64,000 nt of DNA, from positions 310,001 through 374,000 of the forward strand of contig NZ_CP054841.1 of assembly GCF_013363755.1 (NCBI RefSeq), given 5' to 3'. Made by a program: the position numbers and the translations under genes. Shown in pieces: positions 28,483-37,498 of this stretch; position 1 is the stretch's first letter; every line of letters starts with the position of its first letter. The stretch comes from Comamonas antarctica (GTDB taxonomy: Bacteria > Pseudomonadota > Gammaproteobacteria > Burkholderiales > Burkholderiaceae_C). The notes under the pieces were generated by a model, which was not told the origin of the DNA, searched no databases, and was given only the letters and a program-made list of their open reading frames with translations.

Positions 28483-28501
28483 GCTAATGATAATCGTTCT
28501 T
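28483..28501. promoter_or_regulatory. Fur box upstream of fecI
   Basis: GCTAATGATAATCGTTCTT matches 15 of 19 positions of the Fur consensus GATAATGATAATCATTATC. It lies 23 bp upstream of the fecI start, as expected for iron repression of the fecI-fecR-receptor unit. Confidence 0.8.
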
Positions 28502-28578
28502 ATTCTAGCCCGGACGGCCGCGCCTTCGCACGCGTCTGTGGCGTGCATCGTACGCGGCCCACATGCCATTCCTTGGAA

Positions 28579-28974
28579 CTACGGTCTGGCGGGCCGCGCC
28601 GTGCTCCAGACAATCAGCGCCAGCAAGGCCAGCTGCAGCGGCAGCCGCGCCACCAGCAGCCAATACGGCACGGACGGGAAATCGGCGGCCTGCTGCAGCA
28701 TGAAGACATTGGCCGGCGTCACGGCCAGCGTCAGCAGCGCCAGCCCCCAGCCGGCCGCGCGGCGCGTGCGCTGCCAGGCAATGCCGAAAGCGCCCAGCAG
28801 CTCCAGCACGCCGGTCAGCAGCACCGCCGCGCGCGGCCATGGCACCCAGGGCGGAACGATGCGCATCTCGGTCTCGGTGGCCGCGAAGTGCGCGATACCG
28901 CCGATGAAGAACCAGAAAAAGACAAAAGCCAGGCCGGCCTTGCGGCCCGCACTCAGAGGGGCTGTCGGATCCAT
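28579..28974 (-). CDS. DoxX-like membrane protein
   Basis: A 131-residue protein with four predicted membrane helices (from LAFVFFWFFIGGIAHFA to LLVARLPLQLALLALIVW) and the PPWVPWPRAAVLLTGVLELLGA segment typical of DoxX-family proteins. Function unknown; relatives are linked to redox stress or respiratory function. No ribosome site stands out at the ATG 28972-28974. Confidence 0.8.
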   Translation of the reverse strand: MDPTAPLSAGRKAGLAFVFFWFFIGGIAHFAATETEMRIVPPWVPWPRAAVLLTGVLELLGAFGIAWQRTRRAAGWGLALLTLAVTPANVFMLQQAADFPSVPYWLLVARLPLQLALLALIVWSTARPARP

Positions 28975-29059
28975 GGCGGCATGTTCTCGAAGTGGCGAGG
29001 CTGCCAGTGTGCGGCAAACGGCGGCCTGGCGGTCGGCGCCGCCCGATCCTGGCCGGGCA

Positions 29060-29290
29060 TCAGGGCAGGCGCAAGTCCAAACCAAACATGTTCGCCAGCG
29101 CGTAGGCAAACAGCCCCACGCCCAGCAGCACCAGCATGAAGATGCCGGCCACCTTGCCGCCGGCGCGCAGCACCGCGTACTTGTCTGCCTTCCTGCCCTG
29201 GTCGTAATGCCACTTGATGGCAAAGAACATGCAGATGCTGAGGACGATGGCCTTGAAGGCCACGAAGATGACGGGGACCCAATCGATCAT
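29060..29290 (-). CDS. Small two-helix membrane protein, 76 aa
   Basis: An unrecognised 76-residue protein, MIDWVPVIFVAFKAIVLSIC at its start, with two membrane helices (about 4-22 and 45-68) and a basic loop. It lies 85 bp upstream of the DoxX-like gene on the same strand, perhaps one transcript. The start at 29288-29290 is chosen because it begins the hydrophobic core. Confidence 0.65.
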   Translation of the reverse strand: MIDWVPVIFVAFKAIVLSICMFFAIKWHYDQGRKADKYAVLRAGGKVAGIFMLVLLGVGLFAYALANMFGLDLRLP

Positions 29291-29458
29291 TTGAGAATTT
29301 CCAGCCTGAGACTTGACGTCGCGTGCCCTGAGAAACACGACTTACGGGAGGCAAAAACGCCAGCGCCGGCCCTGCAGGACAGGCGGGGCGGCACGTTCGG
29401 GGACATACTAACGGGAAGCAATTTCCATACATCGCCCCCCTTCCCCGCGTTGAAAACC

Positions 29459-30841
29459 ATGCAAGCTGAACCATTGCCGCCCTGGTTGCCGCGCCTGGCC
29501 GCGCGGCGCGGACCGCGTTTCCTGCAGATCGCGGATGCGTTGCAGGCCGCGCTGGCCGACGGCGCGCTCCAGCCCGGAGACCGCCTGCCGCCCCAGCGCC
29601 AGCTGGCCGCGCAGCTGGGTGTCGACCTGACGACGGTGACGCGCGCCTACGACGAAGCCCGGCGCCGCCATCTGCTCGAGGGCCGCGGCGCGCGCGGCAC
29701 CTATGTCGCGGCGCCCAAGGTCGAACTGGACGCCATGCTCGACCTGGGCATGAACACCCCGCCGCCGCCCGCGGGCGTGGACTTCGACGACCTGCTCAGG
29801 CAGGGATTGTCCCAAGTATTGATGCGCGCCGACACGGCATTGCTGATGACCTACCACCTGGGAGGGGGAAGCGACAGCGACCGCGCGGCGGCAGCCCGCT
29901 GGCTGGCGCCGATGCTGGGCGCGCTCGATCCGCGCGAGGTGCTGGTCTGTCCCGGGGCGCAGGCGGCGATTGCCGCGCTGATCCTGGCGCTGACCGAGCC
30001 GGGCGCCGTGATTCTCGCCGAGCCGGCCAGCTATCCCGGCTTGCGGGCCGCGGCAAACCAGTTGGGCCGGCGCATCGTTGCGGTGGCAGCCGACGCGCAA
30101 GGCATGGTGCCCGAGCTGCTGGAACAAGCCTGCCGCCAGCACCAGCCGGCGCTGCTCTACCTCAATCCGACCTTGCAGAACCCGACCGCGATCACCATGG
30201 GAAAACGCCGGCGCCAGCAGCTCGCCCGCATTGCCCAGCGCTGCCAGCTGCGCATCGTCGAGGACGACCCCTACTGGCTGCTGGCCGATGCCCCGCCGGC
30301 GCCCATCGCGCGCGGGTCGCCGGAGCAGGTGTACTACATTTCGACGCTGTCGAAATGCCTCACGCCCGGCTTGCGCGTGGCCTTCGTTCGCATGTGCGAC
30401 CCGCACGAACGCGCGCGTTTCCTGGTCGCGCTGCGCTCCTTCGCGCTGATGGCCGCGCCGGTGACGGCCGCACTGGCCACGCAGTGGATCTTCGACGGCT
30501 CGGCCGACCGCCTGCTGCAAGGCGTGCGCGAGGAGGCGCGCCTGCGCCACCGCCTGGCCCGGGACGTGCTGGCCGGGCGCTATAGCGGCGCGGGCGACGG
30601 CCTGCATATCTGGCTCGAACTGCCCGGTTACTGGAGCCCCTCGCAGCTGGCGCGCGCTGCCGAGCGCGAAGGCCTCAGCGTCATGCCCGCCGAGGCCTTC
30701 GCGATGAACGGCACGGCCGCGAATGCCATCCGCATCTCCCTGGGCAGCATCCAGGAGCGCGCGCGCTTGCAACACGGCTTGCAACGGCTGTCGCAGCTGC
30801 TGGCGCAGCAGCCCGAGGCGGTCCGCGCAGCGGTGGTTTGA
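29459..30841 (+). CDS. MocR-family (GntR-aminotransferase) regulator
   Basis: A 460-residue protein fusing a GntR winged HTH (QIADALQAALADGALQPGDR, TTVTRAYDEARRRHLLEGRG) to a fold-type I aminotransferase domain. The PLP lysine lies in ISTLSKCLTPGLRVAF. Such MocR/PdxR proteins sense PLP and amino compounds. The target is unclear; the neighbouring divergent gene is the small two-helix membrane protein. Confidence 0.92.
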   Translation: MQAEPLPPWLPRLAARRGPRFLQIADALQAALADGALQPGDRLPPQRQLAAQLGVDLTTVTRAYDEARRRHLLEGRGARGTYVAAPKVELDAMLDLGMNTPPPPAGVDFDDLLRQGLSQVLMRADTALLMTYHLGGGSDSDRAAAARWLAPMLGALDPREVLVCPGAQAAIAALILALTEPGAVILAEPASYPGLRAAANQLGRRIVAVAADAQGMVPELLEQACRQHQPALLYLNPTLQNPTAITMGKRRRQQLARIAQRCQLRIVEDDPYWLLADAPPAPIARGSPEQVYYISTLSKCLTPGLRVAFVRMCDPHERARFLVALRSFALMAAPVTAALATQWIFDGSADRLLQGVREEARLRHRLARDVLAGRYSGAGDGLHIWLELPGYWSPSQLARAAEREGLSVMPAEAFAMNGTAANAIRISLGSIQERARLQHGLQRLSQLLAQQPEAVRAAVV

Positions 30842-30946
30842 CGCGATTCAAGCACTGGCATCAGCTCCCGTGGAGGAAAGCACCAGCGGGCAGTGGGCGA
30901 ATCGGCTGGCTCGCGCGGCAGCTGGATGTCAAAGCGGCTGTCGGCC

Positions 30947-33900
30947 CTACCAGTTGTACTTTGCCCCGACACGCAAGCTCGTGGCCCGGAAGTTTTGATC
31001 GCCCCACTGGTAACCCACGTTGCCCCAGGCTGTCCAGCCTTTGCTGAGGTCCGCGTTCAATCCGAGTTTGGCTTCATACCGCTCGCGCGGATACAAGTCA
31101 TTGACTTCGATGGCATTGAAGGCCATCTGGTTGTGCATCTTGTCATGCCACCAGTTCAGCGTGAGATAGGGCTGCGTTTTACGCCCTGATTCACTGACCC
31201 AGGTACGGTGCAGCCGAACGCCAAGCCGGGCAATCCAGCCGCTGCCGCGGCTACCGCTGACCTTGGTACCGTTGGGCTCGGCAATCTCGTCTTCGCTGTA
31301 TTTGACATAGATGACTTGCGCTTGCGGCTCCACCACCCAGTCGTTGCGCAGTTTGGCGGCATAACCGGCTTCACCTGAAAGGCTCAGCGAATCGGCGTTG
31401 TATTTCACCTCGGGCAAGGTGTCGCCGCGCACCGCGTTCTTGTACCAGCCATACAAGCCCCAGACATCGGTATACCAGCCCAGTTTGTCTTCATCGTTCT
31501 GGTACCAGGTGCCGTAAAGCCCCACGCTCCAGCCCTTGGTTTCGCCTTGGGCACGGGCGGGATTCAAAGCCGCGCTGGCGTCGCTCGTGGTCGTGCCATA
31601 GCCGATCATCCCGCCGAGATGATAACGGCCATGTGCGTCCCCGGTACGCCATTGCGCCAGGTCGCCGCCGCCCTGGATCAGCGTGCTGCGGGTGTCCACA
31701 TCGAAATTGCCGTCCTTGCTGGTGGAGCCGCCTTTCTTGCCGACCACACGCAGCCAGGCGGAACGCCGTTTGGGGTCCTGGCTTTCAATCGTCTGGCCCT
31801 CGATGTATTGCGGCTCGCCCAGGCGGTCATGCAGGCTGTGCACGAACATGCCGGCCGCTTGCCGCTGGTTGGACAGATAGGCGCTGACTTCGGGCCGAAA
31901 CAGCGGCTTGGGGTCTGGCGGCGGCGGGGGCGGAGGAGCAGGCGTGGGCGGCGCGGGCGGCGTGGGAGGACCAGGGGGATCGGGCGGCGCCGGTGGTTCC
32001 ACGGCCTCGGAACGCAGATACCAGCCTTGCGGGTCGCTGGCGTCGGCTGTTCCGCGAAACAGCTGGTACTCATACGGTCCTTGCACCACGCGGTGGTTGA
32101 GTACGAATGCCGACGCAGCAGTCGACGCACCATTCACGGTGCCGACCACCTGGATACCGTTGGCCACGGTGAGGGCGCCGGAGCCACCGGCATTGGTGAT
32201 ACGCAAGCTGGTGAGGCCGCTGGCGGCGCCCCCCTCGATGACCAATCGGTCGGAGGGCGAACCGTCAGCACCCAGGTAGGTGTTCAAGCCGATGGCTGCG
32301 CCGTTCTGGCCTGCGTAGTTGCCCACGGTGAGCGTCTTGAAGGCACCCGCTGTCGGCGGACTGAACCAGATGGCGCTGGCGTCGTTGCCGAGGCTGCTGA
32401 GGTTGGAGCTGCCCGTCATGTCCCACCGGCTGCCATTCGCAAGATTCAGCGTGGACTGGCTGCCCGCCTCGGTCAGCGCAGAGCCGGTCAGCGTCGAAGC
32501 GTCGGCATTGAGAGTCGCCACGCCGGGCGACGAGACGCCGCCGTTGGTGAGCCCCTGCACCTGAAAGGCGACGACCCCGCTGATGGCGGAGCGGTTCAAC
32601 GCAATCGTCGCATTCGGACCCAGGACCCGGATGGCGGAGCCCGCGTCAGACACGACGGAACTGCTGTTGAGCGTGACGGCCTCGGTGCCGCCCGACGGTT
32701 CGGCCAGCGACGGGACCGTTGCCATCGCCGCCGCAACGCCCGGGCTGCCATCTTCGTTGGCCGGAGCGTCGGGCGCGGTTCCGACACTCCCGCTGGCAAT
32801 CGCATTGGCCGTCGCGCTGTCCGTGACGCCGAACAGGTACAGCCCGGCGGCATTGGCGCCGCGCGCGCGCAGGCTGGCGTTGGTCGCATCCAGGCGCCCG
32901 CTGGCGCCGATGACCGCCGCATTCGCGCTGGCGCCGCCCGTGGTGACGCCGACGCCCGCACCCTGGGCATTGGACTTCAGCTCGACCGAGGCGTTGGTGA
33001 TGTACAAACCATGCGCATTTGCTGCGGCGCCCGTGTCGATCTGCCCGCCCGCGAGGGTCGTTGCGCTTTTCTGCCAGGCATAGAGTCCGATGCCACCGCC
33101 CGTGGTTGCAATGTCGAAGTCACTGCCGGTGTATGCGGCGGTGCCGCCTTCGAAGACCGCGCCGTGCGCCCCCGCGCCCGACGTACGCACCGTCAGGCCC
33201 GAGATGTCGGCAGAAGCGAGACCGACCAACCGGATGCCGTAGCCGTTCTGGCCGGCGGTGTTGACACTCAGCCGGCGTGCCTGGAGGGTGCCCCCGGTAT
33301 AGGCGTAGACGCCATAGTTGCTGCTTGCCGTCGTGTTCACCGTCACATCGGTCAGATCGAGGTTCGACCCGGCCGACTGCACGCCGCGTGTCGCCGCGGC
33401 GCCGGCGGTGAAGCTGGTGCCGTTGGCGGCAAACGTCGCCCCGTCCTGGATGAAGGCGGCATAGGAGCCACCCGATACGGAGCCGCGCGAAAGATTCACT
33501 TGCGTTCCCAGCGACCAGACCCCGACGCCCAATGCGCTGGCAATGGCCGTATCGGTCGCGCTGAAGGCGCCGCCGCTGGCCACGTAGGCAGCGTGCGCGC
33601 TGGCCTTGGTGGTGGTCAGCGCGCCGCCGGTCATCGTCAGCGACGAGCCGGCTCCCATGACATAGGCCGCGATGGCGCCCTGCCCTTGCGTGGCAATGCT
33701 GCTTTGCTGGGTCACCGCCGTGGCGGCACCACTCAGAAAGATGCCATGCCCGCTGGCGCCTGTCGTGCTGACCGTCGAATGGGTGAGCGTGGCGGCGGCC
33801 TTGTCCCACAAGCGGATCCCGTGGCCAGCGCTCGCGCCCGTAGCCACCAGCGTCGAATCGGTCACGGCGGCATTGGAATACACCCCGTAGCCACGAATCG

Positions 33901-34417
33901 CATTGGCGTCCTGCCCGTCGGCCGACAGGTACATGCGCGCGCCCACGAAAATGGAAGGGCCGGTCTCGCCGGGGATGTAGATGCCGTGCACCGTCTGCCC
34001 GTGTCCCATGGCGTAGGTGATTCGCGCTGGGTCGGCGCTGCCCAGGACCGTCAGCGTGCCATTGGCCACGTACAGCGCATCGTTGGGGGCCCCCAAGCGG
34101 TAGTCCGACTGGATCACAATGTCGCCGGGTTGGGGGCCGAGGTCTGGGTTCAGCTGGGCCGAGCCGCCGCCTGCGACGGACAATCCCGCGCCTCCGGCGC
34201 CGAATGGATACGGGATTTTCGGATAGATGGTCGTGCCGCCCTGTATCACGCCATGGGTGCCGAAGAACTGGAACGCATCGGTGAAGGCGCCCGGCCCGTA
34301 GGTGCCCGATGGAGTGACATAGGTTTGGGCCTGAACGCAACCGGCATAGGCCAGACCCGTGGCAACCCGTGCCAGGGTGGCCCGGGGGGTCCACGCACCA
34401 CGCTGCAGCAAAGACAT
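30947..34417 (-). CDS. Autotransporter with beta-helix passenger, type Va
   Basis: A 1156-residue secreted protein. N-terminal signal peptide (to about VQAQ, residue 30); a long Gly/Ala/Ser/Thr-rich passenger with recurring GHGIxLxxxA, AHAAYVASGG-type rungs that fit a right-handed parallel beta-helix; a Pro-rich linker (PPAPPDPPGPPTPPAPPTPA); and a C-terminal pertactin-type autotransporter barrel of about 270 residues (GWSVGLYGTWY, GWIARLGVRLHRTW) ending in an aromatic residue (VGAKYNW), as barrel assembly requires. AGGAGGAG precedes the ATG at 34415-34417. It is probably a surface adhesin; no protease motif is seen. Confidence 0.92.
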   Translation of the reverse strand: MSLLQRGAWTPRATLARVATGLAYAGCVQAQTYVTPSGTYGPGAFTDAFQFFGTHGVIQGGTTIYPKIPYPFGAGGAGLSVAGGGSAQLNPDLGPQPGDIVIQSDYRLGAPNDALYVANGTLTVLGSADPARITYAMGHGQTVHGIYIPGETGPSIFVGARMYLSADGQDANAIRGYGVYSNAAVTDSTLVATGASAGHGIRLWDKAAATLTHSTVSTTGASGHGIFLSGAATAVTQQSSIATQGQGAIAAYVMGAGSSLTMTGGALTTTKASAHAAYVASGGAFSATDTAIASALGVGVWSLGTQVNLSRGSVSGGSYAAFIQDGATFAANGTSFTAGAAATRGVQSAGSNLDLTDVTVNTTASSNYGVYAYTGGTLQARRLSVNTAGQNGYGIRLVGLASADISGLTVRTSGAGAHGAVFEGGTAAYTGSDFDIATTGGGIGLYAWQKSATTLAGGQIDTGAAANAHGLYITNASVELKSNAQGAGVGVTTGGASANAAVIGASGRLDATNASLRARGANAAGLYLFGVTDSATANAIASGSVGTAPDAPANEDGSPGVAAAMATVPSLAEPSGGTEAVTLNSSSVVSDAGSAIRVLGPNATIALNRSAISGVVAFQVQGLTNGGVSSPGVATLNADASTLTGSALTEAGSQSTLNLANGSRWDMTGSSNLSSLGNDASAIWFSPPTAGAFKTLTVGNYAGQNGAAIGLNTYLGADGSPSDRLVIEGGAASGLTSLRITNAGGSGALTVANGIQVVGTVNGASTAASAFVLNHRVVQGPYEYQLFRGTADASDPQGWYLRSEAVEPPAPPDPPGPPTPPAPPTPAPPPPPPPDPKPLFRPEVSAYLSNQRQAAGMFVHSLHDRLGEPQYIEGQTIESQDPKRRSAWLRVVGKKGGSTSKDGNFDVDTRSTLIQGGGDLAQWRTGDAHGRYHLGGMIGYGTTTSDASAALNPARAQGETKGWSVGLYGTWYQNDEDKLGWYTDVWGLYGWYKNAVRGDTLPEVKYNADSLSLSGEAGYAAKLRNDWVVEPQAQVIYVKYSEDEIAEPNGTKVSGSRGSGWIARLGVRLHRTWVSESGRKTQPYLTLNWWHDKMHNQMAFNAIEVNDLYPRERYEAKLGLNADLSKGWTAWGNVGYQWGDQNFRATSLRVGAKYNW

Positions 34418-34781
34418 CTCGCTCCTCCTCTTCGGCCTTGCAAGGTATCTGGCTCGGCACTCCCACCGACAGCACCGAGGCAGCAGCCAGACGGCGGAAC
34501 GCGACTTTGAACCAGTTTCCGTGGCAGTGTATGCGGTTGGAAAAACTTGCACCCTTGGGCTAAGGGCCAATAGCTCGACGGCAAAAAATGGCTTGCCGGG
34601 TCGAATATCTGGAGTTGGCCGCTGGCGTGCGTTCATCGAACGCCCCGGCCGCACGCGTTCAAATTCGACGCGGAACATCGCTCGCGAGACCGCGGCATTG
34701 GCGAGGTGCTGGCCAGCCACGGCGATGGCGGCAGCGCGCATCCGCCGGGCGGCCGGCGCGTGCCGGCCTCAAGCCAGCGCC
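34418..34781. other. 364-bp region between autotransporter and MocR genes
   Basis: Upstream region of the autotransporter and downstream region of the same-strand MocR gene. No gene or clear promoter is visible; the part near 34510-34600 is less GC-rich than its surroundings. Confidence 0.4.
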
Positions 34782-36263
34782 TCAGGCGCCGGTCACATCG
34801 GCAATGGCGCGTGCCAGCCGCTCGATGCCTTCGTCGATCTGCGCCAGCGTCAGGCTCGCATAGCCGAGGATCAGGCCCGCGGGCCGCGGTGCCATGGCGC
34901 CTGGCGGGCGCACGAACAGCGGCGATACCGGATAGACGCCGATACCCTCGCCGCGCGCCGCAGCCACCAGCCGCGGCTCGTCAGCGGGGCGCAGGAACGG
35001 CAGCCACAGCACGACATGCAGGCCCGCGGCGCTGCCCGACACGCGGGCGTCGGCGGGCAGGTGGCGCTCGATGGCGCCAAGCAGCGCGCTGCGCCGGCGC
35101 TCGTTCTCGCGGCGCAGGCGGCGCACATGGCGTTCATAGGCGCCGCTGTCGAGCAGCGCGGCCAGCACGCGCTGCTCGAGCACCGGCGCATGGCGCATGG
35201 CCAGGCGCTGGGCCTTGGCAAACAGCGGCACCAGGCTGGGCGGCAGCACCATGTAGCCCAGGCGCAGCTGCGGCGACAGCGCCTTGGAGAAGCTGCCCAG
35301 ATAGATCACCCGGCCCTCGGTGTCGATGGCCTGCAGCGCGTCGATCGGGCGTTGGCCATAGCGGAATTCCCCATCGTAGTCGTCCTCGATGATCCAGCTG
35401 CGCTGCTGCTGCGCCCATTGCAGCAGCTGCTGGCGCCGGCCCATGGGCAGTACGCCGCCGAGCGGGAACTGGTGCGAGGGCGTGGCATAGGCCAGCCGCA
35501 GCTGCGCATCGGCCGGCAAGGCGCCGGTCTCCAGGCCCAGCGCATCGACGGGCACGGGCACCAGCCGCGCGCCGCTGGCTTCAAGGCCATGGCGTGCCAT
35601 CGCATAGCCCGGGTCCTCGAACGCAAACGCGTTGCCGGGCTCCAGCAGCAGCCGTGCGCACAGGTCGATGGCCTGTTGCGTGCCCTGCACCACGAGGATC
35701 TGCGCCGCCGTGCAGTTCAGGCCGCGCGCGCGGCGCAGGTAGCCCGGCAGCGCCTGGCGCAAGGCGGCCTCGCCCTCGGGCGCGGCGTAGTACAGGTGCG
35801 GCTGCTGGCGCAGCAGCTCGGCCTGGTAGGCGCGCTTCCAGGCCAGCGTGGGAAAGTCGCGCGCGGCTACGGCGCCGTAGCGGAAATCAATGCGTGCCGC
35901 TGGCGCGGCCGGCGCGGGCGGCAACGCCATCTGCGCGACGCGCCGCCCAAATGCCGACAGGCGCGCGGCATCGAGCGGCCGGGCGCGGGCAGCGCTGCGC
36001 GCTGCGGTGACCAGCGGCGCGGCCACGCGCGCTGCGCGGCCCCGCGCGGTGTCGAGAAAACCTTCGGCCGCAAGCTGCTCATAGGCCACGCTCACGGTAT
36101 TGCGCGCCACCCCGAGGTCGGCCGCGAGCGCGCGCGTCGAAGGCAGCCGCGCGCCGGCGGCGAGCGTGCCATCGGCCAGCTGGGCGCGCAGCAGCGCATA
36201 GACACGCCGGCCGCCGCCGTTGGCACCCGGACTGCGGCCCGGCTTGGAATGCAACTGGCCCAT
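34782..36263 (-). CDS. MocR/PdxR-family regulator
   Basis: A 493-residue GntR-HTH plus aminotransferase protein (VYALLRAQLADGTLAAGARL, NTVSVAYEQLAAEGFL; PLP-binding Lys in YLGSFSKALSPQLRLGYM; WIIEDDYDGEFRY). Divergent from a PaiB-like flavoprotein across 71 bp, its likely target; MocR genes often regulate a divergent neighbour. The start at 36261-36263 (MGQLHSK) removes 16 atypical residues, though no ribosome site is evident. Confidence 0.92.
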   Translation of the reverse strand: MGQLHSKPGRSPGANGGGRRVYALLRAQLADGTLAAGARLPSTRALAADLGVARNTVSVAYEQLAAEGFLDTARGRAARVAAPLVTAARSAARARPLDAARLSAFGRRVAQMALPPAPAAPAARIDFRYGAVAARDFPTLAWKRAYQAELLRQQPHLYYAAPEGEAALRQALPGYLRRARGLNCTAAQILVVQGTQQAIDLCARLLLEPGNAFAFEDPGYAMARHGLEASGARLVPVPVDALGLETGALPADAQLRLAYATPSHQFPLGGVLPMGRRQQLLQWAQQQRSWIIEDDYDGEFRYGQRPIDALQAIDTEGRVIYLGSFSKALSPQLRLGYMVLPPSLVPLFAKAQRLAMRHAPVLEQRVLAALLDSGAYERHVRRLRRENERRRSALLGAIERHLPADARVSGSAAGLHVVLWLPFLRPADEPRLVAAARGEGIGVYPVSPLFVRPPGAMAPRPAGLILGYASLTLAQIDEGIERLARAIADVTGA

Positions 36264-36334
36264 AGGAATTCTGCGCAAGTGGAGCTTTGCATTGTGCCGC
36301 AGGCCGGTCAAAGTAGCTGCTTTCCGGAGGCCGC

Positions 36335-36976
36335 ATGTATATTCCCCCGCATTTTTCCGAAACCCGCCCCGCGGAACTGGCGCGCCTGATCGCGCAGCAC
36401 CCGCTGGGCGCGCTGGTCACGCAGCGCCCGCAAGGGCTCGATGCCGAGCACCTGCCCTTTGTGTTCGACGCGCACGCGGGCGCCTGCGGCCGGCTCACGG
36501 CGCATGTGGCGCGCGCCAATCCGCTGTGGCAGGAGTGCGCGCCGGGCACGCCGGCGCTGGTGATCTTCCGCGCGGCCGAGGGCTATGTCTCGCCCGGCTG
36601 GTATCCCAGCAAGCACGAGGCGCACCGCCAGGTGCCGACCTGGAACTACGAAGTGGTGCACGCCCACGGCCGGCTGACCATCCGCGATGACGAGCGCTTC
36701 GTGCGCGCCCTGGTCGGCCGGCTGACCAAGCGCCATGAGGCCGCGCAGCCGCAGCCATGGAAGATGGCGGATTCGGCGCCGGAGTTCATCGACGAGCTGC
36801 TGGGCGCGATTGTCGGCATCGAGATCGAAGTCAGCGCGCTGGTCGGCAAGCGCAAGCTGGGCCAGAACAAGGCGCCGCGGGACCGCCTGGGCGCGGCCGA
36901 GGCGCTGGCCGCGCAGGGCAATGCGGCGCTGGCGCAGGCGATGCGCGCCGCTGGGCTCAGCTCGACGTCTTCATGA
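36335..36976 (+). CDS. PaiB-like FMN-binding negative regulator family protein
   Basis: A 213-residue PaiB-family protein (MYIPPHFSETRPAELARLI, VSPGWYPSKHEAHRQVPTWNY, IVGIEIEVSALVGKRKLGQN). The fold is a split-barrel FMN-binding domain; the family name comes from Bacillus PaiB, yet most members are probably flavin enzymes rather than DNA-binding proteins. TCCGGAGG precedes the ATG. Its 3' end overlaps the convergent SMR gene by 20 bp. Confidence 0.9.
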   Translation: MYIPPHFSETRPAELARLIAQHPLGALVTQRPQGLDAEHLPFVFDAHAGACGRLTAHVARANPLWQECAPGTPALVIFRAAEGYVSPGWYPSKHEAHRQVPTWNYEVVHAHGRLTIRDDERFVRALVGRLTKRHEAAQPQPWKMADSAPEFIDELLGAIVGIEIEVSALVGKRKLGQNKAPRDRLGAAEALAAQGNAALAQAMRAAGLSSTSS

Positions 36977-37271
36977 TCACCAGGCCGGTGACGATCAGCA
37001 CCGCGGCCAGGATGCGCATCGGGCTTGCGGCCTCGCCGAGCGCCACGATGCCCGCCACGAAGGCGCCGACGGCGCCAATGCCGGTCCAGATGGTGTAGGC
37101 GGTGCCCAGCGGCAGCGTGCGCATGGCCAGTGACAGCAGGCCGAAGCTGATGACCATGGCAATCAGGGTGATGGCCGAGTAGCCGAGCTTGGTGAAGCCT
37201 TCCGAGAGCTTCATGGTGAACGCCCAGACGATTTCAAACAGTCCTGCCACCACGAGATAGATCCAAGCCAT
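36957..37271 (-). CDS. gdx: SMR-family guanidinium exporter (Gdx/SugE)
   Basis: A 104-residue four-helix small multidrug resistance protein. MAWIYLVVAGLFEIVWAFTM with Glu13 in helix 1 and the sequence KLSEGFTKL are features of the SugE/Gdx branch rather than the EmrE branch. Gdx proteins are proton-coupled guanidinium exporters. The guanidine-II riboswitch directly upstream makes this assignment strong. AGGAGG lies 5 nt before the ATG. Confidence 0.93.
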   Translation of the reverse strand: MAWIYLVVAGLFEIVWAFTMKLSEGFTKLGYSAITLIAMVISFGLLSLAMRTLPLGTAYTIWTGIGAVGAFVAGIVALGEAASPMRILAAVLIVTGLVIMKTSS

Positions 37272-37287
37272 ATGGCCTCCTGAAAAA

Positions 37288-37342
37288 GCCGGGTCGTCCC
37301 GGGCAAGATAAGTGGGCCAGCAATGGCTGAGGTCGTCCTCAA
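37288..37342 (-). promoter_or_regulatory. Guanidine-II (mini-ykkC) riboswitch
   Basis: On the minus strand, two short hairpins each present an ACGA tetraloop: TGAGG-ACGA-CCTCA (37341-37328) and CCGGG-ACGA-CCCGG (37302-37289), about 25 nt apart. Twin stem-loops with ACGR loops define the guanidine-II class. The second hairpin lies just before the AGGAGG of the Gdx gene, fitting translational control by guanidine. Confidence 0.9.
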
Positions 37343-37498
37343 CGGATGATTCTAGCGGCCTCCCGCACGGCGTGTTGTCCGACTGCCCGGGCCGTGACAG
37401 GGGCGTAGTTTCTACCGTCGGTACCTCCGGTTCCCTGCGTGGGCCGGAAGGCGCCGATTCGGGTCGACAAGAACCTCATCAACACAGGAACGCCGCAC

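Noticed and set aside
31547..34510. 987-codon plus-strand frame opposite the autotransporter
   Set aside because: Low-complexity Arg/Gly-rich translation without a ribosome site; the minus-strand autotransporter explains the region.
36335..36976. PaiB as a true DNA-binding regulator of the neighbouring SMR pump
   Set aside because: The protein has only a flavin-type split barrel and no HTH, and the pump is already explained by its riboswitch.
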